Shown: positions 62,881 through 64,000 of the stretch, one piece after another
Numbering within the stretch: position 1 is the stretch's first letter
Layout of the letters: each line of letters opens with the position of its first letter
Position numbers and translations under genes: made by a program
Notes under the pieces: generated by a model
The model's input: only the letters and a program-made list of their open reading frames with translations
The model's database searches: none
Told to the model about the DNA's origin: nothing
Source: Paenisporosarcina sp. FSL H8-0542
GTDB lineage: Bacteria > Bacillota > Bacilli > Bacillales_A > Planococcaceae
Length of the DNA stretch: 64,000 bases
Direction of reading: 5' to 3'
Assembly: GCF_038632915.1 (NCBI RefSeq)
Contig: NZ_CP152050.1
Location: 726,501 to 790,500, forward strand

Positions 62881-64000
62881 ATGAATCAGTTTACAGCCTT
62901 AGAAAAAAGAAGATTTTGGATTTTAGTGGTCATTGTTTCGATATCTGGATTTTCGCAAGGAATGCTGTTGCCACTCATTTCTGTAATTTTCGAACAAGAT
63001 GGACTTTCTTCTTCATTGAACGGTTTGAACGCAACAGGGCTATATATCGGAACACTTTTAATTTCTCCATTTATGGAACAGCCACTTCGAAGATTTGGTT
63101 ATAAGCCCGTAATTCTCATCGGAGGGATGTTGGTTTTTGTATCATTGCTGTTATTTCCGCTATGGAAAAGTGTTGTTTTTTGGTTTATTTTGCGATTGTT
63201 CATTGGAATAGGAGACCATGCACTTCATTTTTCGACTCAAACATGGATTACAAGCTTTTCGCCACAAGAACGCTTAGGGCGCAATATCGCATTGTACGGA
63301 CTGTCATTCGGAATTGGTTTCGCAGCAGGTCCTTTATTTTTGCCACTCGTTTATATTTACGAAGGCTTGCCGTTTATCATATCGGGGATTTTATGTATGT
63401 CCGCTTGGTCACTCATATTTTTTGTAGATAATGATTTTCCCGGGCATATACATGAAACATCCACAATGCGAGGGACATGGGCACGTTTTGGGGCAACCAT
63501 TGGATTTGCTTGGGTAGCTTTTATCCCTCCATTTAGTTACGGATTTTTGGAGTCCAGCTTGCATGCCATTTTCCCAGTCTACGCGTTGCGAAATGATGTC
63601 AATGTGTCTATGGTTTCCATTATATTAGCTGCATTTTCAACAGGTGGAATCCTTTCGCAGTTACCATTAGGTGCTCTAAGTGATCGAATCGGCAGAAAGA
63701 AAGTCGTATTATTTTCGTTGTTTGGCGGCGCGTTCTCTTTTAGTTTGGCAGCCATGTTAGAGAATAATGTTTGGACACTTATCGGTGCATTTCTACTCGC
63801 TGGTTTGTTCGTAGGGTCAACATTTTCTCTTGGTATTTCTTACATGGCGGATTTAACGCCTAAAGCTTTATTGCCATCAGGGAATTTACTATGCGGGATT
63901 TTCTTTAGTATCGGCAGCTTGACCGGACCATTTTTGGGCGGTGTGTTTCTGGAGTACTTTAAAGACTTCAGTTTTTTATGGCTTATTTCGTTATTTTTAT
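62881..64000 (+). CDS. MFS transporter (3' end outside window)
   Basis: From ATG 62881, after GCAGGAGG, the frame stays open to the last base, giving 373 residues of a major facilitator protein with about ten helices so far. The cytoplasmic motif GALSDRIGRKK between helices 8 and 9 and QPLRRFGYKP between 2 and 3 mark the two halves. Proteins of this type export drugs or metabolites; a Bacillus YfkF-like identity is possible given nearby yfkK and brkB. The substrate is unknown. Confidence 0.85.
   Translation, partial: MNQFTALEKRRFWILVVIVSISGFSQGMLLPLISVIFEQDGLSSSLNGLNATGLYIGTLLISPFMEQPLRRFGYKPVILIGGMLVFVSLLLFPLWKSVVFWFILRLFIGIGDHALHFSTQTWITSFSPQERLGRNIALYGLSFGIGFAAGPLFLPLVYIYEGLPFIISGILCMSAWSLIFFVDNDFPGHIHETSTMRGTWARFGATIGFAWVAFIPPFSYGFLESSLHAIFPVYALRNDVNVSMVSIILAAFSTGGILSQLPLGALSDRIGRKKVVLFSLFGGAFSFSLAAMLENNVWTLIGAFLLAGLFVGSTFSLGISYMADLTPKALLPSGNLLCGIFFSIGSLTGPFLGGVFLEYFKDFSFLWLISLFL

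Noticed and set aside
62814-63431. Two plus-strand ORFs (96 and 89 codons) at the right end
   Set aside because: They are out-of-frame shadows of the MFS gene, which is open from 62881 to the window edge.

Overview
The window is low-GC Bacillales DNA, and its gene content points to an endospore-forming member of the Planococcaceae (Sporosarcina, Paenisporosarcina or a relative). Sporulation genes are present: prkA, yhbH, spoVR, sda, tlp, a gamma-type SASP gene and a LytH-like peptidase. Many genes have strong purine-rich ribosome binding sites followed by TTG or GTG starts. Most products resemble Bacillus proteins of the same name (MreBH, Nos, YfmL, YfkK, PfeT, ThiT, PsuG). The genus is inferred, not proven. 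No rRNA, tRNA, CRISPR array, prophage or intact insertion sequence was seen.

Layout. 1-8.7 kb: end of an MFS gene, an RsbR-like stressosome protein, a PAP2/haloperoxidase-like protein, and the prkA-yhbH-spoVR module. 8.7-12.7 kb: the checkpoint gene sda, too short for a normal ORF screen, with DnaA boxes upstream; an AAC(6')-like acetyltransferase; two palindromic repeats; a GDYXXLXY/DUF2157 pair; a ctaG-like relic. 12.9-19.9 kb: a C26 amidotransferase, a LytH-like peptidase, D-serine ammonia-lyase and a four-gene glutamine-type ABC importer. 20-24.5 kb: two spore proteins and an operon led by an uncharacterised Tet(M)-like translational GTPase. 24.6-34.1 kb: ribA-ribD behind a perfect consensus promoter, several housekeeping genes, an orphan KinB-like kinase, a CAP-domain protein, VanZ and an FbpA-like protein. 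34.3-44.5 kb: an amidase relic, a D-aspartate ligase/aspartate racemase pair, yfmL with an M29 aminopeptidase and an SGNH hydrolase, a TPP riboswitch controlling thiT, methionine aminopeptidase and TspO. 44.5-57.6 kb: a PPK2 relic, PepF, carbonic anhydrase, NO synthase abutting mreBH tail to tail, a second M29 peptidase, psuK-psuG, a monooxygenase relic, yfkK and brkB. 57.6-64 kb: a PerR-type-regulated P1B-4 ATPase, class I fumarase, a repeat-rich intergenic stretch, an OsmC protein, and an MFS gene that runs off the end.

Connections. Sda would restrain the phosphorelay kinases, and an orphan phosphorelay-type kinase lies 21 kb away. PrkA, YhbH and SpoVR form a recurrent sporulation/starvation module. 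The D-Asp ligase/racemase pair suggests a D-aspartate peptidoglycan cross-bridge. At least four intergenic regions carry remnants of once-larger genes, two of them with N- and C-terminal ends joined by an internal deletion, so the chromosome shows active gene decay. Two families of dispersed palindromic elements and one 21-bp tandem repeat are not explained by coding.
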